Shown here: piece after piece, positions 20,825 through 33,148 of the stretch | How the letters are laid out: every line of letters starts with the position of its first letter | Position numbering within the stretch: the stretch's first letter is position 1 | DNA from: Lepiota brunneoincarnata | Taxonomy: Eukaryota; Basidiomycota; Agaricomycetes; Agaricales; Agaricaceae | NCBI GenBank assembly: GCA_023014365.1 | Contig: JAEBUN010000017.1 | Coordinates: 558,001 to 622,000, forward strand | Length of the DNA: 64,000 nucleotides | Reading direction: 5' to 3' | The notes under the pieces: generated by a model | Told to the model about the DNA's origin: nothing | Databases searched by the model: none | Seen by the model: the letters and a program-made list of their open reading frames with translations, nothing else | Program-made: the position numbers and the translations under genes

Positions 20825-22203
20825 ATGGAGTCCATACAGTAAGCCTTCTTCCCCTCCTTGCCTTTCAAAGCTCATATTTCTGCAGGAAGATGGCAGGTCC
20901 ATTGGTGCGCGCCCCTCAGGATCGCTCCCTCATGAAACTCACCATTCTCAAAGCTGATGGGCTATCTGCTGAACCTTTGTCTCCTTGGGATTCTCTTCGT
21001 TCAAATATGTGCGTTTCCGTCGCTGATATCCCGAGACTGACCAGACCAATACCCACAACTAGTCATCTATTCTGCTGCATTCAACACTCGCAAGTCGAGA
21101 GACAGTCCTGGGATGAAAGTCCTAGTCTATGGTGTCCTTCTCCTTGAAGTCGTCCAGTCCACTTTCATCCTGGGAGATGCATACATGACGTTTGCGCAAG
21201 GATACGGCGATCGAAATCGATTAGGGGATGTAGGGTTTACGTGGCTGACGATGCCGGTGCTAAGTGGCATTGGTGAGTAATATTTGCCTAGAATCGATGA
21301 CGCGAACTGAACGAGAACGCTGTCAACAGTTGGATGCATCGTACAAATGTATTATGCTTTCAGGATTCATATCCTTGCGAGAGGATCATATCTACTTCCG
21401 TTGTTCATTGCCTTGGTACGTGGTCTTCCGAGTGACAGGTTCATAACATGCCTAATAATGAAGCTGCGTAGATGGCTGTGGCTCAATGTGTTGCAGCAAT
21501 TATAGTTGGGGTTGACGAACATAATGCAAAGGAACTGGCACTCTTAAGCCGAGCAGGCTATGTCAGCAACATCGTAAGCTGGTATCAGGGTATAGCGAAC
21601 ATGACGCTCAAACGTTGTAGATCTGGCCGGTTACCAGCGCTGTTTGTGACGTGACCATTGCAGTCGCGACGTCATTCTATGTAAGCATCAAAACCTTGTA
21701 ACCATATCTCATCAAGTTCGATATTGATTCAGTGTAGATTTTAAAACTTGATCGCCTGTTGCATATCTTCCCAGTTGGACAGCTCTCCAAGAGACATTCA
21801 TCGTTCCAACTCACACGAACACTTATGGGCAGAGCTTTACACCTAACCGTTGAGACAGGAACTTTGACTGGTATGTCCTGTTCATCAAGCCCTTGACGCT
21901 ATTTTTACCTGTTCCTACCTAGCAACCTTTTCGGTTCTCTACCTTCTCCTGTGGTCAATCTACCCCCACGAGTACTACTACATGACGTTCGCATTTATCA
22001 TGGGCAAGATCTACGCAAATTCCTTGATGGTCATCTTCAACAGCCGTGTCGTGATTTCGGACCTGCGAGATGAACCTCGGACTATTGACCACTCCGACTT
22101 GCTTCGCTTTCCCAGTTTTCTTGCTCCCATGGAAAATGAAATCGCGCCTAGCGATACTACTTCAGTATCAAAGCCCTCGGTCGAGACTATGATGGAGCCT
22201 TAG
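20825..22203 (+). CDS. DUF6534-family seven-transmembrane protein
   Basis: Nine exons give an intact 319-aa protein: 20825-20838, 20886-20904, 20954-21008, 21063-21272, 21330-21415, 21472-21573, 21621-21680, 21738-21870 and 21923-22203. All introns are GT-AG and the phases close. The protein starts MESIQKMAGPLLMGYLLN and is highly hydrophobic with about seven predicted membrane segments. Later family features include FRIHILARGSYLLPLF, SNIIWPVTSAVCDVTIAV and the most conserved box, LMGRALHLTVETGTLT, followed by MTFAFIMGKIYANSLMVIFN. This is the Agaricomycete DUF6534 family, frequent in multigene arrays and of unknown function, thought to be membrane receptors. The C-terminal tail is hydrophilic. 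It lies between a tRNA gene and decayed relatives of the DUF6533 type. The start is supported by the family N-terminus appearing only when the first two short exons are spliced. Confidence 0.85.
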
Positions 22204-22843
22204 GGGCAGGAACCAGCATCTTGTGCACCGTTGCCCTCGGTCCTGTCCCAAAGAAACTAGGAAACGCTGCTGGACATCGATTACGAACATAGTTTTAATT
22301 GGTAGTTCTTGATTATACCTCTCATCTGTATTTGTACGTAGGTATCACACGCATCCATGAGTTTCTCGATCGTCAACAACGTTCCCACTCCCGTCTACAC
22401 CAGTCCTCAAATATGATCCAAAGGCAAAAAATAAGTCCTCGGCTCCAACACAGCTCTCTCTCCGGATGCCTGTCAGCGCTGACCTGCTCTGAACAGCTTG
22501 GGATGAGGGCTCGATTCAGGTTACCAGGGTTTGGTGGCAGTTTCAGACCCCTGTTACAACCAGGCCGCACACCAATGAATGCGGCCTCGAAATGGAGTGC
22601 ACCTAACTTCCATATGATCTAAGCGTTCAAGACCAACCCCGTGAAGACTGCCTCCGAAAATGGCTGCATTAAGAAATGTACCGCCGAACTTTGTTCCGCA
22701 ATGAAGGCTGTTGAATGTACTTGACCCCTGTCTGCTTGTGCTCTATTAGCATCCGCCAAATGTCTGGAAGAAAATATGTCCTATTGTCCAAGCTATACAA
22801 TGGTAGCATTATTACAGAGTCCATGTCCTATTTCACTGTCCAA
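22204..22843. other. Intergenic, no gene recognised
   Basis: Downstream of the DUF6534 gene. A plus-strand ORF at 22299-22622 (107 aa) has no recognisable family and no good start context. Confidence 0.4.
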
Positions 22844-24260
22844 TTATTGGTGTCCTTGAGCTACCCCAAGACACGACATTCCTGTGCCCTGTTGTGGATC
22901 GTTCAGATAGGTAATTCCAGCCTCAGGTTTTCTGTATAAACTGTGTCTAATGCGGAGAACCATCCTTGAGGCAATAGCAGCCCGTGACATCCGAGCTATG
23001 CTTTTCCAAATGTCATTCCATAAAGTTGAGACAGAGTAGCCCATCAAAAAACTCACTATACAACCATCCAAACGTTGTCTTGCTAAGGAACACAGGACAC
23101 AGTCAGATCACAGATGAAGAATGGGATTTCGAACACTGTTCTCACAACTTTGTAGGTAAAGATCAAGCAAACCACTGATGAGACTTGCCAATAGGATGTA
23201 TGTTAGTCAAGGAGTTTTCAGAAATCATCCTTGGCTGCTCACACAGGAAGAAAATATAGGAGATGATTCCTGCAACACTTGATATCAGGTAGACAAGGAG
23301 CTGAGGCAGAAAATCTACCTTCAGTGTATATAACCTGGATCAATCTAGAAGTCTGATATTCCGTGACTCGGACTGTGCATACGAAGGTTTAGATGAGTCC
23401 AGACACTAACTGTGCATACCCACCTTTGCATGAAGTCAAGAATGGAATGGTGATTAAGACCAACATTGCTAACGGCGATGAGTGAATGTTCCCACTTATG
23501 ACAGCACGAGTTGTACCAGAGTGATAAAAGATTGCCACTGCGAAAGGGATGTATAACAGAGGGTGGTATGTTCATGGTTAGACAGCCAGTCAAGGGAGGA
23601 AGGTTGAAAACTGTCGTACAAGGTTCAGTTGTTAGAGCGTCATCTAGGGATCGGACAGGGGATGAGCTTACACTTCAGTGGAAAGATCGCTGCTTTCTAC
23701 GATAACAGAGACAATAGCGAAATCCATCAGGTCAAATGCCAAGGTGCCCACTATAATCCTGCAATCCATTTCCCATACCACCCACAAGCGAAGTGTTAAG
23801 ATCACTAAGATAAGTTTATTGCCGTGGATTTGGCAACAGAAAAATTTCAGTCGTACATTCTGACACAAGTGTGCCGATGAGGAACAACCCTAAACCATTG
23901 AAATGATCGATGAGTGGTGGGAGAGTTAGTAGAAGAGTACTCTTACAAGCGGATATATGGACCAGGATGTAACAGTATGGGGCGGTATTTGGAACATTAT
24001 CACCTAGAGTTCAGGGATGGTTTGACAGCTTCGTAAGACGGAGCTAAGGGCGTACGGTAATGATTGAGGATAATTTCGAGCACCGGCATGTAACGATTGA
24101 TCAGGAAGAGTATTTTCAACGCATTCCATTTTTCGTCCCATACAAGAGATATCTCGGAGTCCAAGGTCAAGAAATAGTCGTATATCTTCGCCCTCACTTA
24201 AACTGATGAACAGGAGGGATATAAGCATACCTACAAATATCGTGGCCGCGGCACCTGGAT
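22844..24260 (-). pseudogene. DUF6533-family 7TM gene or remnant
   Basis: On the minus strand an exon at about 24200-24070 reads KIYDYFLTLDSEISLVW followed by ALKILFLINRYMPVLE, the signature N-terminus of DUF6533 proteins. Further along, 23870-23670 reads LILVILTLRLWVVWE and further membrane residues (expected TM3/4 with the RTYAVW-like box), and 23071-22850 reads RAAIASRMVLRIRHSLYRKPE, matching the C-terminal ASRMLLNLR box. The family is Agaricomycete-specific and membrane-bound, function unknown. I could not close one spliced frame through the region 24070-23870, and conserved residues are replaced, so I score it as a probable pseudogene. A diverged but functional gene with many introns remains possible. 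Confidence 0.55.
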
Positions 24261-25250
24261 ACCAAAGTCAGACTATCACGAGGTCGGGCGTGATTGGATT
24301 ACACACCGTCAAGGTACTGGAAAATAACCACCCAGAGTCAGAAAGGAAGTGAGCCCAAGGCGCCAGGTGACAATGACTCACACGCGCAAGTTGAAAATGT
24401 TCGAGCGATTCCAGAGTGCTGTGAAAGAAAGAGGAGGGACCCATGTTCGACGGGGCAGCATTTCCTTTACCCACTTTAAATCTCCATAGATCGTAGAGAC
24501 AAGAATTTGATCCCCCCTGTGGGTGACCATAGTAATCATAGATGATGTCCACGAGCATCCATTGCAATGTCCATCAGCCTGCACAGTTATCATCGTCATG
24601 GCGTGCCATTTAGTTCTCTGCATAGGCATCAAGTGGTTGTCCTCGGAATTCTCAAGTCGCGGTGTGCGTGGGTATTGAAGGACCAGAGTAACCTTGAATC
24701 CCTAATAGCAGCAATTCGATCTTCTGGAAATATCCACCATGATCCTTCGGGGGCGAATAAGCACCATTGGCAGTTGTGGGATAAACCATATCAGTAGTTC
24801 ATGGAAGCCGGACACGAACTCGATATCGGTCGTGTGGCGTTCGGCCTCAAGGCTTCAACAGTGATTACAGCTTTCAAGACGAGTAAATTGGGTCCCTTAT
24901 ATAGCAACGCCGGAAACTGTAGGGCTTCTATCTCGGGGCACGCCTGGTTCCCACGGTCATTATGGTGCGTAACTTGAGGCTATAGTTAGGCATTTCTGTG
25001 CTGGAGTGCGCCAGTAGTTATATTGTGCTGCGATTGATTCTGAATCACACCGAGGTTCATTTTACATTTCGGAGTCCAAGATCAATAAATAGTCAGGAAT
25101 CCTTTGTCCCATCGACTCGCGGACGAGCACGGACTTAGGCGTGCCTGTACATATTGTGGCGGTGGTGCCCGCAATTGAGAAGGGAGGTGAGCTGAACGAC
25201 AGCTGAGAGTGGAGGGTATTGCGCGCCATCAAAATACTGTAGAGTGGCGA
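24072..25250. repeat. Segmental duplication copy A (matches 61595-62660)
   Basis: Near-identical blocks are shared in the same orientation: GAGCACCGGCATGTAACG at the left, TATCTCGGGGCACGC in the middle, and TTCATTTTACATTTCGGAG at the right. The segment includes a DUF6533 first exon and another decayed N-terminal exon near 25062-25100 (DYLLILDSE on the minus strand). It ends near 25250 where similarity fades. Confidence 0.8.
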
Positions 25251-25710
25251 CACGAATAATTGTTAGGTAGGAAGGGGTGCTTTGGATGACATCGACTTAC
25301 ATGTGCGAATTGAAATGTTCGAAGATTCCGACCTAGTTGGAGTAGGAGAGGGAACCTCGTTCTATAGACAAGCCCTAGAGCACCTCTTTCCTCTCCACGT
25401 CGTATCCCCCACGAAAGGATATGACTCCTTACTCGAGCTTGATCAGTTACTACCGGCATCCCGGGTCAATAGGTGCGCGGGAACCAGACCGTTGCCCTCG
25501 GAATTTAGGTAGTCGCTTTGGTGGCATATTAAGGGAAAGGTTAGCCTGACGATACATGCGGGGCGAGCCAGCACCAGGATACGAACCCAGGGTCATATGC
25601 AGCAGATCATAGGGGGAGACTGAGCGCTTAGGTTCGTTCGGTTGCAAGGAGAAATTAAGGTTAGGGTTTATATTCGCTCCTTGCAGTGCCCGAGCTTGGA
25701 GCGCTCCTAC
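25251..25710. promoter_or_regulatory. Intergenic region upstream of the Ldb17-like gene
   Basis: About 460 bp between the duplicated 7TM remnant and the Ldb17-like start. No gene and no unambiguous promoter element is seen; it must hold the promoter of the downstream gene. Confidence 0.35.
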
Positions 25711-28121
25711 ATGATCTTTCATGGGCATTGTGCCATGGCACCAACCGAAGTAAGCCTGGTTCCCGCAGTCACTATGGACGATGATCTAGGCATTGTCTAT
25801 CTCATCGAAACGGCTCAGCAATTCTGGTCTGGTACGTTCGGCCCTTGGATCACATCGAGGTCAATCTTTCTGATTTACTCTAGAACTTGAGGACATTCTC
25901 AGGTTGCCCAGCAGCGAATATCAAACCCTTACTTTGCTCGATGCTGCATTGAGAAGGTTTTTGGCGTTGTGCTCAGCGTATCATGGTATGTGTATTCCTG
26001 TGGGTGCAGCCCGCTGCAAAGTGCTGATGTATCTCACAGAGCACTACCTACAAAGTCCCTTGCAATTGGAGCATGCGTTCGAGATGTTACTTGATTCAGA
26101 GCTCTTTGAATTTCACTCAGAAAGGATGTGTGAAATCATCGTGGATGACGCTCAGTCGGTGAGCATCTCATCTATATTTATGTCATTCTCTCCTTCTCCA
26201 CATCGCCCCTTACGCCCGCTCAACATGTTATTTCCGCTCGCAGACTACGGATCCACATTCTCAGTTCATCTTTTACAATACGCTTTTCTGGTATGGGAAA
26301 CGAAAGCCCGATTTCATGAGGTCCCAGAAACGCTGGCAGCCCCTCCTTCCTTCACTCATGGACCACGTTTTGGTTGACATCGACCCTGAGGTTGAAGACA
26401 CTTACACCGGGACGGTAGGAGGCCCAAACGGGGTTCTCTCAATTCCCGTTCCCATTGAAGCCAAATTACGGACTATGAGCGTAAAGCTGTTGTATGAGGT
26501 CTGCAGGATGCAGAAGTTCTCCCTTCAGGACCTCCGTAGGTATCGCTGCCGGAGTTGATGCTCGTGGCTGACTTAATACCTACAGGACTTTTTGGCGACG
26601 ACTTCATAGACCAGCTCTTTGACCTCATAGAGCAAACTAGAAATATGCAAGATGATACATTCAATTACTCTGTCATCAAACTCATAGTAAAGTTCCTTCC
26701 TTTCGAAGGTGAATAAGGATTGACTATTACATAGGTCTCTCTAAACGAGCAATTTATGGTCGCGTCTCTCCCGTCGGAAGCCACCCGGGTCGCACTCCCC
26801 AGAGGCCAGGAATCGTGTGCTCAGGGTGTTGATGCGTCGGCTCGGATACAGCAAAACATTTGGGGAAAATATGATTTTTATGCTTAACCGCGCAAGTAAG
26901 TCGACTTTTTCCTCAAGCATCCAGACCACATCTGAGCTTCGTCAAGGACGCACTCCAGACGACTTCTGCATGCAGCTACTTATCCTCAAGCTTTTGTACC
27001 TGCTTTTCACGACCAAGGGGACGTCGGAGTACTTTTACACCAATGATCTTTGCGTCCTAGTCGATGTTTTCTTGCGCGAGCTCGCAGATCTCGATGAAGA
27101 TAGCGAATCGGTATGACCCTCTTGGTTCTATTTCTTTGGTCCAAACTAATAGATTGAACAGTTGCGACACAATTATCTTCGCGTCCTTCACCCCCTCCTC
27201 ACTAAGACACAGCTCCGTGATTACCCATATAAACGACCCCAGATCCTCTACGCACTCGAATCGTTGATGAGTAACTCGAGGATTCGAGACATAAACCCTA
27301 CGACAAAGCGCCTAGTAGAACGGTGTTTATCTGGCGATTGGTGTGTGCAAATGCGAGCTCGGCGAGATGCAGAACGCCCTAGTATTGCAGGCTCGGACAG
27401 CACTAATGAGACGCTGACTCCTCTTGTGAGTCCCGAGAGCAAATCACATCCGGAGACGATAGCCCAGCTCGAGCGCTCGAATTCAAAGAGCAAGCTGCTT
27501 AAAATGAGCAAGAGTGTAGAGAACTTGAAGATTCGCAATAGCGAAGCGCGTCCGCCACTACCGTCGCTCGACAAGATTCGGAGGACGAGCAATTCGAGTG
27601 CAGCTAGTCTGCCTAATATTACGGGCCCGATGACGGCGCCTGACGTCCCAAAGAGAAGAAGCACAGCAAGTTCGGCGATTGTCGAAGGAACGCACACGCA
27701 GAGACATCACACAGTCGTTCTTGGCTCGCATGAGGCAGAACATAATTTCCATACACGCCACCATCAACTCCTTGCTCCCCATGGTCCAACGAACCCCTTA
27801 CAGGCACAGCCTCAGCATCAGACACGTAACCGGCCGCCACCCCCTCCCCCTGTTCAGACCCGTCCCGCTTCCCCACTGGTATCAATGCCATCTCCGACCT
27901 CTACTACCTCCTCCGGTTCCGAACAAGTCCAGTCACAGCCACGTAGAAGACCACCCCCTGCGCCGCCTAAGAGAAGAAAGCCTCCGGCGGTCCCTATTGG
28001 TAAAACAAATGGCGGTGCGACGATCACTATCATTCGGTCGTCGTCCGAGGTTGTCGCGCCGTTAATTAAAACCACGACGCCGAAACACCCCTCAAGCTTG
28101 CACCAGAACACAATTTTTTGA
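25711..28121 (+). CDS. LDB17: Ldb17/Dip1/SPIN90-like actin regulator (one-base frame break)
   Basis: Eight exons: 25711-25831, 25884-25985, 26040-26158, 26244-26535, 26586-26686, 26735-26895, 26947-27110 and 27162-28121. The N-terminal 400 residues match the SPIN90/Ldb17 domain: ETAQQFWSELEDILRL, KTFGENMIFMLNRA, KLLYLLFTTKGTSEYFY and TNDLCVLVDVFLRELADL, then LRHNYLRVLHPLL. These proteins (Ldb17 in budding yeast, Dip1 in fission yeast) activate Arp2/3 to seed linear actin filaments at endocytic sites. The C-terminal third is disordered and Pro-rich (PPPPPPVQTRP, PRRRPPPAPPKRR), giving SH3 ligands as in Ldb17. The exon total is 2020 nt, one more than a multiple of three. The break falls at 26790-26810, where PSEATRVALP changes frame before NRVLRVLMRR. 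The alternative start at 25735 has the better context (GCCATGG). The corrected length is about 672 aa. Confidence 0.85.
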
Positions 28122-28696
28122 GGTAACTCTAGGCGGCTTTTGATCGCTACCTAGGGAGGAGTTAATTTTCTGATGAACGTGTGACCCTGATTAATTGACA
28201 ATGTGAAGGCTTTTTTCAGTTGAAGTAGAGAAATGGACCCGAGTTTTGATTCTTGTTCCCCTCATTGTCTGCATCCCATCAGAAGACACATTCGTTCCGA
28301 TACCATCTGTACTTATACCGCCACTCCATTGAACAATCCCTGTATCTTGATGCTTTATTAACCACCATGCATGTCCTGGAAGCAGGAACCAATTATTGTT
28401 TAAAATATGAACCCGCTGGTAGAGGTCCTTCAGATACACCGATCACATGATTGTATTTGCTTGGCATGGTGGAGCAAGACACATACGGCCCGGGCTGGTC
28501 AGGAAATACAGATGCTCTTCACACGCATCAGCGTCAAACTGATATCAGAGTGCTTCGGTGCTGCTTCTATTTCCCCAGACCCCGTCATGGATCACTAACA
28601 TTAACCTGTCGCACTAGACGCCTCCCGATATATATATAAGGCATAGCCGACCTCACGCAAGATCTTCCGCCTTCTGCATTTTATGTTGGCACGGTT
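28122..28696. other. Intergenic between Ldb17-like and GH28-1
   Basis: About 575 bp. A TATATATATAA run at 28629-28639 lies about 60 bp upstream of the GH28-1 start and may serve as its TATA element. Nothing else is recognised. Confidence 0.4.
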
Positions 28697-30743
28697 ATGA
28701 TGTTTTCAACCTGGTTTTACTTAGTTCTTGGACTGCTCGCCTCCACAACACAATGGTCTGGTGTGGAGGGGAAGAATTGCATTCTACGGCCCCTTGGTCC
28801 GGGGAAGGATGACACAGATCAGGTTTGTGGGCCTTGTCCGCCTTCCAGAATTGCCGGTCCATACTTGAACGATAATTGCAGGTTGAAAATGCTATTGCAG
28901 CATGTGGGCACTTCGGGACAACGGTATTTGAGGAGGGAACGTACAACATCACAAGGTGACTTCTACTTGAATTCCCTAGAAGTGATGTTCACGTACCTGT
29001 CTGTTCCAGGAAAATGATGTGGGACTTGAATTTCGCGCATATCGATCTAAAGGGGCTTTTGAGTGTCAGTTCTTTAGTAATCCGGACATCTATCTCTCTG
29101 CTGAGCGCTCAAGCTTACCCATAGTTCAACCCAGACCTGAACCACTGGCTGAACTTTGATAACACATTCCAGGTTGTGTTCATTCAGGTGAGTATATGCG
29201 GTTACGCGGAAGTCTTCTTGCCGAGACACTCCCTAGAGCCAATCATCTTGGTTTGTAGTAACAGGTAAAGACTTCGTGATCGACGCCCATAAAAGGGGCG
29301 GTATTCAAGGCAATGGCCAAGTACTGAAGCCTCACTCTATTTGCTCCAGCCAATGTACTAACAGGTATTCAGACCTGGTGGAACTTCTTCACCACAGGTT
29401 CCTCGGCAAGACGGTGATGGTCCGACCGATTTCTTTAACGCTCTGGCGGGTAGCCAGGGGAGTGGTGAAGAATTTCAGCATCTTGTCCCCACCGTTCTGG
29501 GCGAATGCAGTCGCAGAGTCCACAGATGTGCTTGTACGACGGCATGTTTGTGAATGCGACCAATGTGGATCCCACTTTCTTTGGTCAAAAGTATGATAAA
29601 CAGCTCATCAATTGGGTTTCAAACTGACTGATGATCAAGCATTGTGTGGAATACCGATGGTGAGGCTCTTGGCGCTTAGTGTGGCGTGAGGTGTCAGACT
29701 GCATTGATGAATTCCAGGCATTGACACTTATAGGAGCGACCGGATCACGATGCTTAACTGGGACGTAACCTGTGGAGATGATTGCATTGCGATCAAGGGT
29801 GTGAGTCCACCCGTGTTCTCAGGCCTCTCAGTTCCGAGCTAAAAAAAAACACTAGAATTCCTCAAATATTATCGCTCGAGACTTTGTTTGCCGTGGTGGC
29901 GAAGGGATCGCCTTTGGCTCTCTGGGACAATATTCAAACATGGTGAGCATATTAATCGGAAGTATCTTGCAGGTTCAAACGAGCTCGGAAGAGTGATTTT
30001 GTCTCAGATGTGCTTGTTGAAAACGTGAAGGTACCTTACCCACCATTTGCTTCACCTGGTCACGAAGATTTATTTCATACTAGGTCCTGCGTTTAAGCGC
30101 AAGGCAACAGCCTAATATGGTCCACGGTGTAAGCGGTAGCAAAGCCGTCAGTAGTTTACTTCCTATAGCATTTTCTAGATCTATTTCAAATCCTGGGATG
30201 GTGCTGTTAATGGCGTGCCGCCAACAGGCGGAGGAGGCGGTCCAGGTTAATCCCTCATTCCATGATTACGTCCAGTCCCCTTCCGCTTACATTGTTTGTT
30301 AGGCCTGGTCAGAGATGCTATATTCAGGAATGTTGAAATAGATCAGGTCCAGACAGCGGTCCAGATATTACAAAATTTTGGAGGGGGGTAAGCTTAAACC
30401 AACTATTATTCTTCCTCTTCTTCTGAATGAGGGCGCTAGCGGAGCCGTACCTTCCCAACTAAAATTCGAGCGAATGAGGTTTGAAGGCATACATGGTACC
30501 ACAAATACCAGCACTGGTGCGGATCTTCCTGGCAATTTTACTTTACGGAAATACCGACAACACGCAGTCATCAGCTTTGAGTGCAGCTCCGCTGTGGGAT
30601 GCTCTGACCTGAGCTTCCAGAACTTTAATGTCCATGGACCTAATGGGAAAGACGAGTTTATCTGTGACAATGTCCGAAATCTGTCTGGTCTGAATGGTAT
30701 GTACCAGTTGGCCTGCCTCTACCTGCAGTGTTTCGTGGTCTGA
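28697..30743 (+). pseudogene. GH28 glycoside hydrolase 1, multiply frameshifted
   Basis: A secreted GH28 (polygalacturonase/rhamnogalacturonase superfamily) right-handed beta-helix protein, about 60 percent similar by eye to the tandem gene at 31013. The ATG start is followed by a signal peptide (WFYLVLGLLASTTQWSGVEG). Family boxes are readable: NTDG across the 29661 splice site, GDDCIAIKG, CRGGEGIAFGSLGQY, YFKSWDGAVNG and the Cys-rich end SSAVGCSDLSFQNF. The intron positions match the neighbour. At least three single- or two-base shifts occur near 29410-29430 (around DGDG and RPISLTLW), 29530 (before YDGMFVN) and possibly in the G-run at 30381-30387. The number of lesions, compared with the clean neighbour, favours a pseudogene. 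The cumulative effect would truncate the enzyme before the catalytic Asp pair. Confidence 0.8.
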
Positions 30744-31012
30744 CCAGCGGACGCTATTAGCGCCTTGCAATTAACCAACGTCTCCTGGGAGCAGTATGAT
30801 GGGAGTGGGTAAGGTAGCCTCCTTCACAGGGTCCACCGGGATAAGCGAGCGGCCCGACTTCATCTTCTTATGTTCTCATGACTTCGTCTGTGACATGTAC
30901 TTCTCTTCTTTTGACACCACATCCCGACATCTTAAACCTATCTCAACAGAACGAATGAGAGGCCTGTGGAATAGTATATATCTTGTCCACCTTCAGGATA
31001 GCTCTCCGCCGC

Positions 31013-33148
31013 ATGCTTGCACTTTCGCGTCTGTTCCTGAGCTTTGCCATCGTCAAGGCAGCCTGCGCTGCCGTCTGTCGTCTACGACCCCTGGGACCCG
31101 GGAAAGATGACACAGATCAGGTTCGCATGCCAGTATCCATTGCACAACCTACTGGGCGGGTGGTTGACGGCAAGTGAAAATTATACTAGATTGAGCGTGC
31201 TATTTCGACTTGCGGGCATTTTGGCGTCACAACTTTTGAAGAAGGAACGTATAATGTTACTAGGTCAGCAATTCGCATGGAAAGGGGGTCCCGTTGCCCT
31301 GACATACATTCTGTTTACTAATAGGAAGATGATGTGGGACCTGAGGAGTGCCACAGTCGACTTGCATGGCTTTCTAAGCGTGCGTTGCGAGCTTATCCGA
31401 AGTCACAGGTTCCCCATTTACTCTCTTTTTTTTATCGTAACCCACGATCAGTTCAACCCTGATATACAATTCTGGCTAAACCCGGCAAACACTTTCAGAG
31501 TAGTTTTCATTCAGGTATTATCTCCATTACGCACGTTACTCCGAAAAAAAATACTTTATTGACCACGCATCGTCCGACGCTTTACATTTTAGAGTCAGGC
31601 GTCCTGGTTTGTCGTTACCGGGTCTGATTTCATCATTGATGCACACAACACTGGAGGAATTCAAGGAAACGGTCAGGTGAGGAGCTGATTCAGGGCTCGA
31701 TTGTCCGCAGTTACACATGTCGATCTGAGTGCCCATTTACTTAATTGGTTGCGTGTAGCCTTGGTGGTCTTTCTTCGCGACTCGTACCAGAGCAGATGGG
31801 GATGGCCGTCCTATATCCCTGACTCTCTGGCGAGCGGCGCGGGGCGTGGTTAGGAACTTCCGTATCGAGTCTCCACCGTTCTGGTCGAATACGGCTGCGG
31901 AGTCTCAGGAGATTGTCTATGATGGGATGTTTGTGAATGCTAGCAACACTGATCCTGCATTTGTTGGGAGGAAGTGAGTGAATTACGAAGGCTGGTTTTT
32001 TTTTACTGCCGCGCATTGATTAGGGTTGTATTAGTATTGTGCCGAATACTGACGGTGAGTGCACGATGACTGTCTTGAATGAGACGGGTATCGGGTAGAG
32101 GTGTAATTTGGGTTCTTAGGGATCAATACGTACCGGAGCGACAAGATTACGATGACCAACTGGGATATTACTTGTGGTGATGATTGTCTTGCCATCAAAG
32201 GAGTGCGTTCTCCCCTTTTAGTAGTCGTTGTCAAGGATGCACTAAGGAATGGAAAAGAATTCATCGAACATCGTCGCTCGTAATATTACCTGTCGTGGGG
32301 GAAATGGTATAGCATTTGGGTCACTGGGTCAATACGCTAACATGGTGCGTGGTCCTTCTGTGACGAGATTGACCTTTGCTGATGTTGTGAGGTAGAGCGA
32401 TATAGTCGAGAATGTGTTGATGGAAGATTTACTCGTGCGTCTCACGGAGATCCAGAAATAATGCTCCTTACTCAAATGATATATTAGATGACCAGGATTG
32501 ACCCGAATGTGCAGCCCAACATGGGGAATGGAGTAAGTCGTCGTGAATCACGGGACGAGATCTAGACTCACTTTGTAGTAGGTATATTTTAAGACTTGGG
32601 ATGGGTCTATCAACGGTGCACCTCCTACTGGGGGTGGTGGCGGTCCAGGTAGGGCTATTTCTGCTCTTCCCTGATCATCATGCTGAAACGCTGTGATTAG
32701 GAACGGTCAGAAATATTACCACCAGGAATGTACGTTTGGACCGAGTGAATCTCCCACTGCACGTCTTCCAAACCAATGGTGGCCACTCGTGAGTGACTAA
32801 AAATTATTCTACCTGGTCAAATGAAAACGAATGGATTTGGCAGAGGCGATGCTCCGTCCCACCTTAACTTCAGCAATCTGCATTTCGTTAATTGGAGTGG
32901 AACTGCCCTCACGAATACGCGTTGGTGTTGTGTTGACTTTGAAGCGTCGTCACTGTGCGCTAACGCCCTTGACAGTTGTGGACATTGAGTGCAGCCCGGC
33001 GGCGGGATGCAGGAATATTACATTCCAAAATTACAATGTTGCTATTCCTGTTAACCAAGCAGCGAGATTGATCTGTCAGAACGTTGATGGTTTGACCGGC
33101 CTGAGTGGTTTGTCCATCAATTGTTTCTTGCAATGTGCCGAGACCTAA
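31013..33148 (+). CDS. GH28 glycoside hydrolase 2 (intact, 15 exons)
   Basis: An intact 425-aa secreted enzyme. Exons: 31013-31120, 31190-31263, 31325-31379, 31452-31514, 31593-31676, 31759-31973, 32035-32054, 32120-32202, 32258-32344, 32396-32434, 32488-32532, 32582-32648, 32701-32788, 32844-32920 and 32976-33148; every phase closes. The signal peptide is MLALSRLFLSFAIVKAACA. GH28 boxes are NTDG and GDDCLAIKG (three catalytic Asp), RIDPN, and YFKTWDG with the TGGGGGPG loop. The usual GHG His is replaced: CRGGNGIAFGSLGQY. This argues against a classical endo-polygalacturonase and for an exo-acting or rhamnogalacturonan-type activity; that part is inference. It acts on plant pectin outside the cell. 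The pair arose by tandem duplication. Confidence 0.93.

Noticed and set aside
22299..22622. 107-aa plus-strand ORF downstream of the DUF6534 gene
   Set aside because: No domain, no good start, and no spliced continuation found.
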